Origin: Candidatus Tectimicrobiota bacterium | GTDB taxonomy: Bacteria > JACPUC01 | NCBI GenBank assembly: GCA_016192455.1 | Contig: JACPUC010000021.1 | Span: 35,630 to 99,629, forward strand | DNA length: 64,000 nt | Reading direction: 5' to 3' | In this document: piece after piece, positions 17,146 through 29,504 of the stretch | Layout of the letters: every line of letters starts with the position of its first letter | Numbering within the stretch: the first letter of the stretch is position 1 | The notes under the pieces: generated by a model | The model's input: only the letters and a program-made list of their open reading frames with translations | Databases searched by the model: none | What the model was told of the DNA's origin: nothing | Translations under genes and position numbers: made by a program

Positions 17146-18720
17146 GTGACCACGCAGGAGAGCAGTCGGAGCCACTCGGGCAGCACCTTCGCCACTGCCG
17201 GCGTCATGCTGGTGGTGTTCCTCTTCGCCATCGACGCGACCATCGTCAGCAGCGCCATGCCCACCGTGGTGGCGAAGCTGGGGGACCTCGATCTCTATAG
17301 CTGGGTCTTCTCGATCTACATGCTCGCCTCCGCCCTGGCCACGCCGATCTTCGGCAAGCTCTCCGACCTCTTCAGTCGTCGTCGCCTCATCCTCTTTGCC
17401 ATCGGCCTCTTCATGCTCGGCTCGGTCCTCTGCGGCTTGGCCCAGAGCATGCTCCAGCTCATCGTCTTTCGCGGTCTGCAAGGCATCGGCGGCGGCGCCA
17501 TCTACTCCCTCTCCTTCATCCTCGTCGGGGTTGTCTTCCCGCCGCACAAGCGCGCCGCCATGCAGGGGCTGATCGCCTCGGTCTGGGGGGTAGCGTCGGT
17601 GCTCGGTCCCCTGGCGGGCGGCCTCATCACCCAGTACTGGAACTGGCACTGGATCTTCTTCATCAACCTGCCGAGCGGCATCGTGGCGGCGGCGCTCATC
17701 GCGGTCGGCCTCCATGAGCCTGCCTTGCGGCAGCGGCGACCGGAGCTCGACGTGCGCGGCGCCGGCACCCTCCTCGTTGGTCTTCTCGCGCTCCTCTACG
17801 CCCTCCTGCGCAGCGGCAAGTCGGCCAACCCCTTGGACCCCGTCACCCTGGGACTGTTCGCCGTTGCACTCGCCACCTTGGGACTCTTCACCGTTCTGGA
17901 GCGGCGCGCCAGCGAGCCGCTGATCCCCCTCGGCCTGTTTCGCTGGGGCCTCTTCCGCACCGGGGTGCTGCTGGCGATGCTGGCCGCCGTGGCGGTCTTC
18001 GGCATCATCGGCTACCTGCCGCTCTACGTGCAGGGTGTCCTGGCGGGAAGCGCCTCCAAGGCCGGCGTGGTGCTCCTGCCGGTGAGCGTCGGCTGGACGC
18101 TTGGCAGCCTCATCGCTGGGCGCACGATGAATCGGCTCGGCTACCGCGCGGTCTGCCTCAGTGGCGCAACCTTGATGGCAGGCGGCTATGCCTTCCTCCT
18201 TGGCTCGGGGATGCAGAGCGGCCTCTGGGCGGCCCTGGTGGGGACATTCTTCATCGGCATCGGCACCGGCATGATCATTGTCACCTCCCTCGTGGCGGCG
18301 CAGTCGGCGGTGCCTTTCCAGAACATCGGGGTGGCCACCTCCACGCTGATGCTCATCCGCACCTTCGGCGGCGCGCTCGGCATCAGCATCATGGGGAGCG
18401 TCCTCTTCTCCAGCATGCACAGGCAATTGCTTCAGCTCAGCGCCGGGAGCGGCGTCCCCCTCGCGCCCGCGGTGCTGGAGAAGCTCTCCAACCCGCAGAC
18501 GCTCCTCGATCCGGCCAGCCGCGCGCTGCTGCCCGCGCATTTCCTCCCGGCCCTCACCCAGGCGCTCAGCTCCTCGCTGTGGTATGCCTTCACCACCGGT
18601 CTTGTTGCCGTGGTCATTGGGGTCGTGCTGAGCGCCACCATGTCGAAGCTCACGCCGGCCTCGATGCGCCGCCCCAGCAGCCCCGCGCCGGGCCGCCCTG
18701 CCGCGCGCCCGCACGTCTGA
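17146..18720 (+). CDS. MFS drug efflux transporter, DHA2 (EmrB/QacA) family
   Basis: About 524 residues and 14 predicted membrane segments. DHA2 signatures are present: DATIVSSAMPTV in helix 1, motif A GKLSDLFSRRR, RGLQGIGGGA, and motif C-like LGPLAGGLITQYWNWHW followed by FFINLPSG. It should export hydrophobic compounds by proton antiport across the inner membrane. An AGGGGGA site at 17133-17139 lies six bases before a GTG at 17146, which I prefer; the ATG at 17140 directly abuts that site, and a TTG at 17128 is the longest option. No HlyD-type partner gene is adjacent. Confidence 0.93.
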   Translation: MTTQESSRSHSGSTFATAGVMLVVFLFAIDATIVSSAMPTVVAKLGDLDLYSWVFSIYMLASALATPIFGKLSDLFSRRRLILFAIGLFMLGSVLCGLAQSMLQLIVFRGLQGIGGGAIYSLSFILVGVVFPPHKRAAMQGLIASVWGVASVLGPLAGGLITQYWNWHWIFFINLPSGIVAAALIAVGLHEPALRQRRPELDVRGAGTLLVGLLALLYALLRSGKSANPLDPVTLGLFAVALATLGLFTVLERRASEPLIPLGLFRWGLFRTGVLLAMLAAVAVFGIIGYLPLYVQGVLAGSASKAGVVLLPVSVGWTLGSLIAGRTMNRLGYRAVCLSGATLMAGGYAFLLGSGMQSGLWAALVGTFFIGIGTGMIIVTSLVAAQSAVPFQNIGVATSTLMLIRTFGGALGISIMGSVLFSSMHRQLLQLSAGSGVPLAPAVLEKLSNPQTLLDPASRALLPAHFLPALTQALSSSLWYAFTTGLVAVVIGVVLSATMSKLTPASMRRPSSPAPGRPAARPHV

Positions 18721-19267
18721 GGGGTCTGAGCCTTTCCCTCCCGTTCAACCACGCGCCGGCGCGCCCCCCTTCGCTCCTGCCACCGAGGCGCCTCGCGGCC
18801 GCTGCGGCGCCACGCCGCACTCGCGCTCGCTCCCGTCGGCTCGCCTAGCCGCGTGGCTGCCGCGAGTCGGCCAACCGGTCCCGGAACGGCAGCCGCCATG
18901 AAAGAAAGATGAACCCGTTTCGGCTCTGCTGCGTCTAATTGAACAGAGTTGGCCGACGCTAACCGAGACGCGTGTCTCCTCACAAACAGCCGTGGTGCGA
19001 GCGCGAGGGGCGGCATGATCTCCCGTCGCGGCGCAGCGGGAGCTCGGCCGCGCGCTCGGAGACTCCCGCTCCGAACTTTCCAACGAGTGATGCTTGATTG
19101 CTCACCCGGCGCGTTCCATGTGTCTGCTGCGAGGGCTCCCTGCGCGACAGATTCAGCACGCTTCCGAGGGAAGAGTCATCGCGGCGGGCAGGGCGGACGT
19201 GTGCCGCGCGTCCTCCCGCGGCAGGGGCAGGTAAGCTTTCGCGGCTACTTTCCAGGAGGATGCGAAG
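18721..19267. other. Intergenic region upstream of htrA, no gene seen
   Basis: About 550 bases. A small inverted repeat CTCCCG/CGGGAG lies near 19020-19045. No clear promoter, RNA gene or reading frame with a ribosome site was found other than the htrA leader. Confidence 0.5.
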
Positions 19268-20737
19268 ATGGATCATCACTCATCGCCAGCAGAGGCGCGT
19301 TTCGGCAAAAAATCTCTGCTCCTCACGGCGGTCGTCGCCCTCCTTCTTGGCGTTGGGCTCGCTACCTTGGCTGGAGTATCTCACCACGGAGCCGAGGTTT
19401 ACGCCCAGGCAGCGAGCGCGCCCGGCACCGTCGCCGCGGCGCCGAACTTCTCAGAGCTGGCGGCGCGACTGAGCCCCTCGGTGGTCAATGTCGACACCGT
19501 CCTCACCGTGCGCCCGGAGTGGCCTGGCGGCAAGTCGCCGTTCGCCCCGCCGTTCGGTGAAGAGTTTTTCGAGCGCTTCTTCGGCATGCGTCCGCCGCAG
19601 CAACAGCGTCGCGGCAAGGGCTCGGGGGTGATCTTCAGTCAGGACGGCTACATCCTGACGAACAACCACGTCGTCGAGGGAGCTGATCAGGTCACCGTCA
19701 CCCTGGCCGATGGCACGAAGTACCCGGCCCGCGTGGTGGGGAGGGATGACAAGACGGACCTCGGGCTGCTGAAGATTGATAAAGAGGTGAAGCTCACCGC
19801 CGCCCGTCTTGGCGATTCCGACACCCTGAAGGTGGGCGAATGGGTGATGGCCATCGGCAATCCCTTTGGCCTCGGGCACACCGTGACCGTGGGGATCGTC
19901 AGCGCCAAGGGACGCATCATCGGCTCCGGGCCGTACGACGACTTCATCCAGACGGATGCGTCGATCAACCCCGGCAACAGCGGTGGTCCTCTCTTCAACA
20001 CCGCCGGCGAGGTCATCGGCATCAACACGGCCATCATCGCCCAGGGGCAGGGCATCGGCTTCGCCATTCCCGTCAACATGGCGAAGGACCTCCTTCCCGG
20101 GCTGCGGCAGGGGAGGGTCGTGCGTGGCTGGCTGGGCGTCTCCATCCAGACGGTGACGCCGGAGCTCGCCGAAGCGTTGCAGTTGAAAGCGCGCAAGGGC
20201 GCGCTGGTGGCCGAGGTGCTGTCCGGCAGCCCGGCGGCTCAAGCTGGGGTGCGGCGTGGGGATGTCATCGTGCGCTTCGCCGGGGAGGAGGTCGACGACT
20301 CCCACACGCTGCCGCGGCTGGTGGCGCGCGTCGCGGCGGGCAAGAGCGTGAGCCTTGAGGTGATCCGCGACGGCAAGCGTCTGCAGCTTTCCACCACCAT
20401 TCGGGTGCTGTCGGAGGAGCCGGCGGCAGGCGGGCAAGCCCCGCAAGAGCCTTCGTCGCAGCTCGGCTTGCGCCTTCAGGAGCTGACGCCGGAGCTGGCG
20501 GCGCGGTTCGGAGTGGAGAGCCGCGCGGGGTTGATCGTGGTTGAGCTGGAGCCGGGGAGCGCCGCCGAGCGTGCCGGCGTGCAGCGGGGCGATGTCCTCC
20601 TCGAGGCCAATCACAAGCCGCTGCGAAGCGTCCGCGACCTACGTGAGGCCCTGCGGAACGTGCCGAAGGGGAGGGCGCTCCTTGTGGTCCTGGAGCGCAA
20701 CGGCAGGAGCCTCTTCACGGCCATTCCGGTCGGCTGA
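19268..20737 (+). CDS. HtrA/DegP-family periplasmic serine protease
   Basis: 489 residues. A hydrophobic export segment spans about residues 15-38. The catalytic triad is H134 (TNNHVVEGAD), D164 (DDKTDLGLLK) and S238 (NPGNSGGPLFN). Two PDZ domains follow, about 270-370 (VLSGSPAAQAGVRRGDVIV) and 400-480 (LEPGSAAERAGVQRGDVLL). The ATG at 19268 has a GGAGGA site. It degrades or refolds misfolded envelope proteins. Two PDZ domains make it DegP/DegQ-like rather than DegS-like. The gene is monocistronic as far as can be seen. Confidence 0.95.
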   Translation: MDHHSSPAEARFGKKSLLLTAVVALLLGVGLATLAGVSHHGAEVYAQAASAPGTVAAAPNFSELAARLSPSVVNVDTVLTVRPEWPGGKSPFAPPFGEEFFERFFGMRPPQQQRRGKGSGVIFSQDGYILTNNHVVEGADQVTVTLADGTKYPARVVGRDDKTDLGLLKIDKEVKLTAARLGDSDTLKVGEWVMAIGNPFGLGHTVTVGIVSAKGRIIGSGPYDDFIQTDASINPGNSGGPLFNTAGEVIGINTAIIAQGQGIGFAIPVNMAKDLLPGLRQGRVVRGWLGVSIQTVTPELAEALQLKARKGALVAEVLSGSPAAQAGVRRGDVIVRFAGEEVDDSHTLPRLVARVAAGKSVSLEVIRDGKRLQLSTTIRVLSEEPAAGGQAPQEPSSQLGLRLQELTPELAARFGVESRAGLIVVELEPGSAAERAGVQRGDVLLEANHKPLRSVRDLREALRNVPKGRALLVVLERNGRSLFTAIPVG

Positions 20738-20892
20738 GCAGGCGCGCCGGGCGTCCGGGAGCGGCATCGCTCGGGTTCACCCGCGGCGGCGCAGGCGTCA
20801 CGGTGACACCGAGGGCGGGGCGCTGGAGGAGATGCCGCAGCCGCTCCGCCCTTCCACCCCACCGCCAAGGGCGAGTGCTACCCGACGCCGCG

Positions 20893-21348
20893 TCAGGGGA
20901 TGCCCGCAAAGGCATTGAAGCGAAATCCGGACAGGAGGCGAAAGAGGAAGAAGTAGCGCAGGGGATGGCCGCCGTAGCTGAGCTGATCGATGAGCAAGTG
21001 GGCCAGAAGGCCCAGCGCGGCGCCCGCGGCCAGCCATCGCCACCTGCGGCAGCGCCAGGCGAGGAGAGCGAGGCCGATCACCCATTCGTAACCATGGAAC
21101 ACCAGCAGCGAGAAGGCATGTCCGGCTTGATACTGCGGCGCCTGCAGGAACTCGAGGAGGTCGAAGCGGCGGAACTGCGTCAGGAGGAGGTAGTCGAGGA
21201 GATGGTCCAGATCAACCAGGAGGCTGACGGAGAAGCAGAGGACGGCCGCCTGGCATGAGCGAGCGCGCCACCTGAGAAGCGCGGCCAGGCCCGCCGCCAC
21301 CAGAGTATGGAGCAGCTCATGGAAGAGAAGGAACAGCAGTCTTCCCAC
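20893..21348 (-). CDS. Small integral membrane protein, metal-dependent hydrolase (YdjM/DUF457)-like
   Basis: 151 residues, four or five hydrophobic segments, GTG start at 21348 with a weak ribosome site. Conserved-looking polar residues sit inside membrane segments: DLDHLLDY at about residues 46-53, a histidine block HAFSLLVFHG, and HLLIDQL near residue 120. This D-x-D-H and H...D pattern resembles the YdjM/DUF457 group of membrane-bound putative hydrolases. The assignment is tentative and the function is unknown. It is convergent with htrA. Confidence 0.65.
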   Translation of the reverse strand: MGRLLFLLFHELLHTLVAAGLAALLRWRARSCQAAVLCFSVSLLVDLDHLLDYLLLTQFRRFDLLEFLQAPQYQAGHAFSLLVFHGYEWVIGLALLAWRCRRWRWLAAGAALGLLAHLLIDQLSYGGHPLRYFFLFRLLSGFRFNAFAGIP

Positions 21349-21592
21349 CGCCGAGGGGGTCTCCTGGGCAACGCATGATGCAAGCGGAAGGGGGCGGACG
21401 GCGCGCCGCCGGGCGCTCCCCCTGGCGCCTGCATCGTACGCATCCGCGCCTGCCGCAGCAAGGTCGCCTCGCTCACCCCGCTGGTTTCATGCCTCGGCAG
21501 CCATGCCGGCCGCGGCGCGGCCGGGCGCGGGCCTCTCCCGCACCACAAGGACGTTGCATCCCGGAGGTGATCCTCCTATTGTGGGGAGAGCG

Positions 21593-21652
21593 CCGCTGGC
21601 GAAGGTGCGGGGCGCCGCGCCAGCGGTGGAGCGCCGGCCTGGTCCCGCCAGG
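21593..21652 (+). other. GC-rich structured leader upstream of metH
   Basis: CCGCTGGCG (21593-21601) pairs perfectly with CGCCAGCGG (21618-21626), and CCTGG (21638-21642) pairs with CCAGG (21648-21652). Both hairpins lie within 150 bases upstream of metH in a 395-base gap. They do not match the cobalamin, SAM or SAH riboswitch cores that I know. Could be a leader element or chance pairing in GC-rich DNA. Confidence 0.3.
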
Positions 21653-21743
21653 GCCAAGCGGAGCGCGACCGGGCGGCTTGGCGTGGAGAGGGCGCGCAGT
21701 CACGCAACCCTCTCCGTCGTATCGGCAAAGGATGGGGTCTCCG

Positions 21744-25235
<3,492 letters not shown>

Positions 25236-25331
25236 GAGGCATGCCGCCGGGGAAGCGCGGGGCGTTCCCCCCCTGCCGTCATGGGGATCGTTCCTGGCCG
25301 CGGCGGCTTCCTGGCGCGGCTCTCCCCGCCG

Positions 25332-27152
25332 TTACCCCGCAAGAATCTCGCCGATAACCCTGTGGTTGCCGAACGGCGCGATCAGGTACACCCCCGGCGA
25401 TTGCCGGCGGATGCGCTCGTAGAGCGAGCGCGCCATCGCCAGGCCCACCCGGCGTTCCTCCTCGAGGGTGCGCGCCTCAGCCAGCCGCTGCATGATCGCA
25501 TCCGTGATGCGCAGGCCGGGGACGTTGTCGCGCAGGAAGCGCGCATTGCGCAGACTGCGCAGCGGCATGAGGCCCGGCAGGATCGGGATGTCGAACCCCT
25601 TCGTCTCGCCCAGCATGGCCTCGAGAACCTCCTCATCGTAGATCGGCTGCGTCAGGCAGAAGCGCGCCCCCGCGGCGATCTTCTGCCTCAGGTAGTCGAC
25701 CTGGTACTTCAGGTTGAGGTTGGGGTTGAGCGCGCAGCCGACGGCGAATCTCGTCGGCTGGGCGAGGGGATTGCCGTGGTGATCAACTCCCCGGTTCAGG
25801 CGGCTGGTGACGAGGCCGATGAGCCCCGTCGAGGAGAGGTTGTGCACCGCCACGGCATCGGGGTTGTCGCCGCCCGAGGGATGGTCGCCGGTCAACGCCA
25901 GCAGCGTGTCGATCCCCAGCGCCGCCGCTCCGAGGAGGTCCGATTGCATCGCCAGCAGATTGCGGTGCCGGCAGGTGTAGTGCATGATCGCCGGCAGCCC
26001 GGTCTGTTGCTGCACCTGGCTGGCGAGGACGAGCGAGCAGACGGTCAGGTTGCCGAGGGAGTTATCGGTGACATTGATGGCGTCGGCCCCCGCCTGCCCA
26101 AGCTCTGACGCGGCTTCGAGGTAGGGTCCGACCTCCGCCCCCCTGGGAGGGCGCAGCTCGACGGTGACCGCGAAACGCTGCGCCAGGGCGCCGAGGAAGC
26201 GGCTGGCCGGCTGCGCCGCGGCGGCTTGCTCCTGCACCTCGACGAGGAGGCGCGCCGTCCTGGCCGGGCGCCGCGGCCGCGGCCCGGGGGTCACGGTTTT
26301 GAGCGCCTCGTTCATGGCTCGGATGTGCTCCGGGGTGGTGCCGCAACAACCGCCGATCAGGCGCGCTCCCAGCGCCGCGTACTCCCGCGCGTACTCCGCC
26401 ACGTACTCCGGCGTGGCATGGTAGTGGACCCTGCCCTGCACCTCCTCGGGAGGTCCGGCGTTCGGCTGCGCGATCAGATCGAAGAAGCCGCTCTCGGCAA
26501 TATCCTCCAGCGCCTCCTTCAGGTGGTAGGGAGCGTTGCAGTTCACCCCCAGAACTTCAACGCCGTGGTTGCGCAGCGTCCGCAGCACGCTGCCGGTGTC
26601 GCGCTCGTTGCCCAGCTTGCCGTCGGGAAAACCCCGGAACATGCAGATCGGGGGGGCTCCCAGCACCCGCTTCACGGCTTTGATCGCCAGCACCATCTCG
26701 CGCAGGTCGAGGAAGGTTTCCAGGGAGACCATGGCGACGCCTCCCTCGGCCAACCCCTCGACCTGTTCGGTGAAGACCTGGAGAATGTCGTCGTCGCTGA
26801 GGTTCTCTTCGAAGCGGCGGAATCCGAGGGGACCCACCGAGCCGGAGACGGTCGCCAGCGGGCCGGCGGTCTTGCAGGCCAGGCGGGCCGCCGCCTCGTT
26901 GATGGGGCGCACCTTGTCCTCCAAGCCGTACAGCTCCAGCTTCAGAGCATTGGCGCCGAAGCTGTTCGTGTGCAGCAGCCGCGCCCCGGCCTCGAGGTAG
27001 GAGCGGTGCACGAGCTGGATCAGGTGGGCATCGCTGAGATTGAGCTGCTCCTTGCAGAGGCCGAACTTGCCGTAGCCGACCTCCAGCATGGTGCCCATGG
27101 CGCCGTCGCAGAGCACCACGTCATCCGCGAGGAGGTCTCGCACGTTCACCAT
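25332..27152 (-). CDS. Bifunctional homocysteine S-methyltransferase / 5,10-methylenetetrahydrofolate reductase
   Basis: 606 residues from the ATG at 27152, preceded by GAAGG; an upstream in-frame extension is not homologous. Residues 1 to about 290 are a homocysteine-binding barrel (LCDGAMGTMLEVGYG, LGVNCNAPY, IGGCCGTTPEH, with the three Zn cysteines). From about residue 310 to the end is a MetF barrel (VELRPPRGAEV, NVTDNSLG, LALTGDHPSGGDN, FCLTQPIYDEEVLE). The fusion can make methyl-THF and may use a methyl donor other than it for homocysteine. There is no cobalamin domain. Confidence 0.95.
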   Translation of the reverse strand: MVNVRDLLADDVVLCDGAMGTMLEVGYGKFGLCKEQLNLSDAHLIQLVHRSYLEAGARLLHTNSFGANALKLELYGLEDKVRPINEAAARLACKTAGPLATVSGSVGPLGFRRFEENLSDDDILQVFTEQVEGLAEGGVAMVSLETFLDLREMVLAIKAVKRVLGAPPICMFRGFPDGKLGNERDTGSVLRTLRNHGVEVLGVNCNAPYHLKEALEDIAESGFFDLIAQPNAGPPEEVQGRVHYHATPEYVAEYAREYAALGARLIGGCCGTTPEHIRAMNEALKTVTPGPRPRRPARTARLLVEVQEQAAAAQPASRFLGALAQRFAVTVELRPPRGAEVGPYLEAASELGQAGADAINVTDNSLGNLTVCSLVLASQVQQQTGLPAIMHYTCRHRNLLAMQSDLLGAAALGIDTLLALTGDHPSGGDNPDAVAVHNLSSTGLIGLVTSRLNRGVDHHGNPLAQPTRFAVGCALNPNLNLKYQVDYLRQKIAAGARFCLTQPIYDEEVLEAMLGETKGFDIPILPGLMPLRSLRNARFLRDNVPGLRITDAIMQRLAEARTLEEERRVGLAMARSLYERIRRQSPGVYLIAPFGNHRVIGEILAG

Positions 27153-27606
27153 GCGCTCACCTTCTTGAAGACCGGGAGAGAGCAAAAGCGGCTGGTTGGA
27201 AGGAGCTGCCTTCAATATCATGAAGTTCCGCCGCCCTGTCAAGAATCGTGGCGGCGGCGGGTGGCCCAGCCCGGCGCCGTGACAGCGCGGCACATCCACG
27301 CGGCCCCCGCGGCGCGCCTGCCCGGTTCCCCGCGCCGACGCTGAGGAGAAATACCCTGGCGTCGGCGCCGCGGCAGGGAGCCGTACCGGCGGCGGGCGTG
27401 CAGGGCCATGGCCGCGGGGTGCGTTTCAGCACGGAGTCGGGTATCCTGCGGAGGGGCAGTGGAGGGGCGCCAGCCGCATCGCAGCCTCGCCGCGCTCCCG
27501 GCTCGGCAGGCGCGCAGCGTCACCGGGTCCTCGGCGCGGGCGAGGTGCGGGTTCAGAGCGCTGCCTCTCCGCCACCATGACGCCGCAGACCGTGCGAGGC
27601 ATGATC
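27153..27606. other. Divergent intergenic region, no gene seen
   Basis: About 450 GC-rich bases between the divergent MTHFR fusion and a methyltransferase. I find no riboswitch core, RNA gene or credible promoter pair. Confidence 0.45.
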
Positions 27607-28299
27607 ATGAAAGCCTGGGAGGCCTTGGCGTTCGCCAGTGAGGAGGAGCGACGGCAGTACTATGCGAACTTCCCCCTGCCCCCTGGGCACTCGGTGGCAG
27701 CCTTTTGGCAGGACCCCGTCTTCAAGCGGCAGCTCTTCGCCCGTGCGCACCTGCGGCCCGGCACCTCGCTCCTCCTCATCAGCGAGGCGAACGAGCGCTG
27801 CGGCCTCAGCGCCCTGGCGCGCGACGCCGTGGGCGAGCAGGGAAGGCTCGTCGAGCACGACGTCATCCGGGAAGGACGCACCCTGCACGAGTGGAACATC
27901 TACGAGCGCCTCTGCCGGCCGTATGCTCCCGCCACCTTCGACGCCGCCATCGCCACCACCACGCACCACATGCAGCAGCTCGACCGCGAGATGGGCGAGC
28001 TCATCCGGGTGGTAAAACCGGGGGGCTGGCTCGTCGTCGCCGACAACGGGCCGGGCAAGCTTTTCTTCGAGCTGGCGAAGCAGGACGCGCACCTGGAGTT
28101 CGCCGCCGATCTCCTCATCTACGCGATGGCCGTCTGGCTGAACTTCGGCGACTCGGTCGATGAAGCCTACGCGAACCTCAAGCGCTGGGGATGCAAGTAC
28201 GACGAAGAGGACCTGCTGCGCGCCATGCGGCCCGCGCTCGAGGAGGTCGGCGCGTTCGCCTGGAAGGGGCTGTGGCTGGTGGCCGGACGGAAGCGCTGA
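27607..28299 (+). CDS. Class I SAM-dependent methyltransferase-like protein
   Basis: 230 residues from the ATG at 27607 (GAGG seven bases upstream); ATGs at 27601 and 27577 are alternatives. The C-terminal half looks like a methyltransferase: TFDAAIATTTHHMQQL, VVKPGGWLVVADNG and the final beta-strand pair. The glycine loop of motif I is atypical, reading RPGTSLLLISEANERCG in place of the LDxGxGxG pattern. It could be a genuine but divergent enzyme or a catalytically altered member. Substrate unknown. It precedes two substrate-binding protein genes on the same strand, about 115 bases away. Confidence 0.7.
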   Translation: MKAWEALAFASEEERRQYYANFPLPPGHSVAAFWQDPVFKRQLFARAHLRPGTSLLLISEANERCGLSALARDAVGEQGRLVEHDVIREGRTLHEWNIYERLCRPYAPATFDAAIATTTHHMQQLDREMGELIRVVKPGGWLVVADNGPGKLFFELAKQDAHLEFAADLLIYAMAVWLNFGDSVDEAYANLKRWGCKYDEEDLLRAMRPALEEVGAFAWKGLWLVAGRKR

Positions 28300-28414
28300 T
28301 CGCCGGGGCCGAGGGCGCAACGCCGCAGCCTTGCTCCGCCTTGCCCGGCAGGGGAGTGGGGCGGCGCCGGCGAGGCGCTGGAGCAAATCGGTGGCAGTGT
28401 TGAGAGGTTGCGCA

Positions 28415-29443
28415 ATGGTGAACGCGGCCGTCGTCGCGTCGGGAGCCTGGCGGCGCGGTGCGGCGCTCGCGGCGTTGCTGCTCCTGGCCCTGCCGCAGCT
28501 CGCGGGGGCCCAGGGCGCCGTGGCGCGCCTGGCGTTGCCGGGGCGCACCATGGCGTTCCTGAGCCTCTACGTCAGCGAGGCGAAGGGCTTTTTCCCGGAG
28601 GCGGGCATCGACCTGCGCGTCACGCTGGAATCCGGCGCGAAAACCATGCAGTCCCTGGGCTCCGGCTCCGTCGAGTTCGCCGGCGGCACCGTGGAGGCGG
28701 CGATCCGCGCCCCGGAAGGCGGGCGGCGGCCGATCATCGTCGCGGCGGGGACGAGCCGCCTGCCGCTGGAGATCGTGGCGCGCCGGGAGGTGGCGCCGCA
28801 GCAGGGGATGCCGCAGGAGACGCCCCTGGCCGAGCGTCTTCGCCTCTTGAAGGGGCGCACCATTGGTCTGTTGCACAGCGGCGACCTGGCGCACCAGTTC
28901 CTCAAGTCCGCGCTGTCGCAAGCTGGTCTCGACCCCGCCCGAGACGTCAAGGTGCTTGGGATCGGGAAACCGGGGACGCTCCTCGCCAGCCTGCAGCGGC
29001 GACTGGTTGACGCCATCATCGCCGTGCCGCCGATGTCCATCGTGCCGCTTCTGCGCGGCTACGGCGTGCGCCTGGCCAGCGGCCCCCTCAATGATTTCCC
29101 GCAGTTCGATCCCTTCCCCTACGCGGTGCTCCTTACCATGGAGCAGACCACGCAGGCGCGGCCGGAGCTGGTGCGCCGCGTCGTGCGAGCCTGGGTGAAG
29201 GGTCTGCGGTTCATCCACGAGCATCCCGAGGAAGCGAGGCAGCTCCTCAAGGCGCAGTTCAAGCGGGCCGACGAGGCGCTCATCGAGGCCACCCTGAGGC
29301 TCATGCTGCCAGGCGTCTCGAAAGACGGGCGGGTTCCTCTGGAGGGTTTGGAGAGGGTGCAGAAGCTGCTCCTGGAGGGTGGCGTTCTGAAGCAGCCGAT
29401 TGATCTCAGCCGCGTCGCCACCAGCCGCTTCCTGCCGGAGTAG
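28415..29443 (+). CDS. ABC-type substrate-binding protein, NMT1 family (tandem copy 1)
   Basis: 342 residues from the ATG at 28415 with GAGAGG seven bases upstream. A signal peptide ends near QLAGAQG. The mature part reads GRTMAFLSLYVSEAKGFFPE and is the NMT1/THI5-like fold. It is clearly paralogous to the next gene: both have KGRTIG near the middle, a YG(V/L)RLASGPLN(D/T)FP block, a VKGLR(F/H)IH segment and an SKDGR block. No ABC permease or ATPase is encoded near. The ligand is unknown. Confidence 0.9.
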   Translation: MVNAAVVASGAWRRGAALAALLLLALPQLAGAQGAVARLALPGRTMAFLSLYVSEAKGFFPEAGIDLRVTLESGAKTMQSLGSGSVEFAGGTVEAAIRAPEGGRRPIIVAAGTSRLPLEIVARREVAPQQGMPQETPLAERLRLLKGRTIGLLHSGDLAHQFLKSALSQAGLDPARDVKVLGIGKPGTLLASLQRRLVDAIIAVPPMSIVPLLRGYGVRLASGPLNDFPQFDPFPYAVLLTMEQTTQARPELVRRVVRAWVKGLRFIHEHPEEARQLLKAQFKRADEALIEATLRLMLPGVSKDGRVPLEGLERVQKLLLEGGVLKQPIDLSRVATSRFLPE

Positions 29444-29504
29444 GGGAGAGCGCCGGCCTGGCTCATGGCCGCGCGTCCAGTTTGGTTGAGGGAGGAGGAA
29501 GATC

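Noticed and set aside
21349-21743. Cobalamin, SAM or SAH riboswitch upstream of metH
   Set aside because: None of the conserved core sequences of those classes could be found; only generic GC-rich stems are present.
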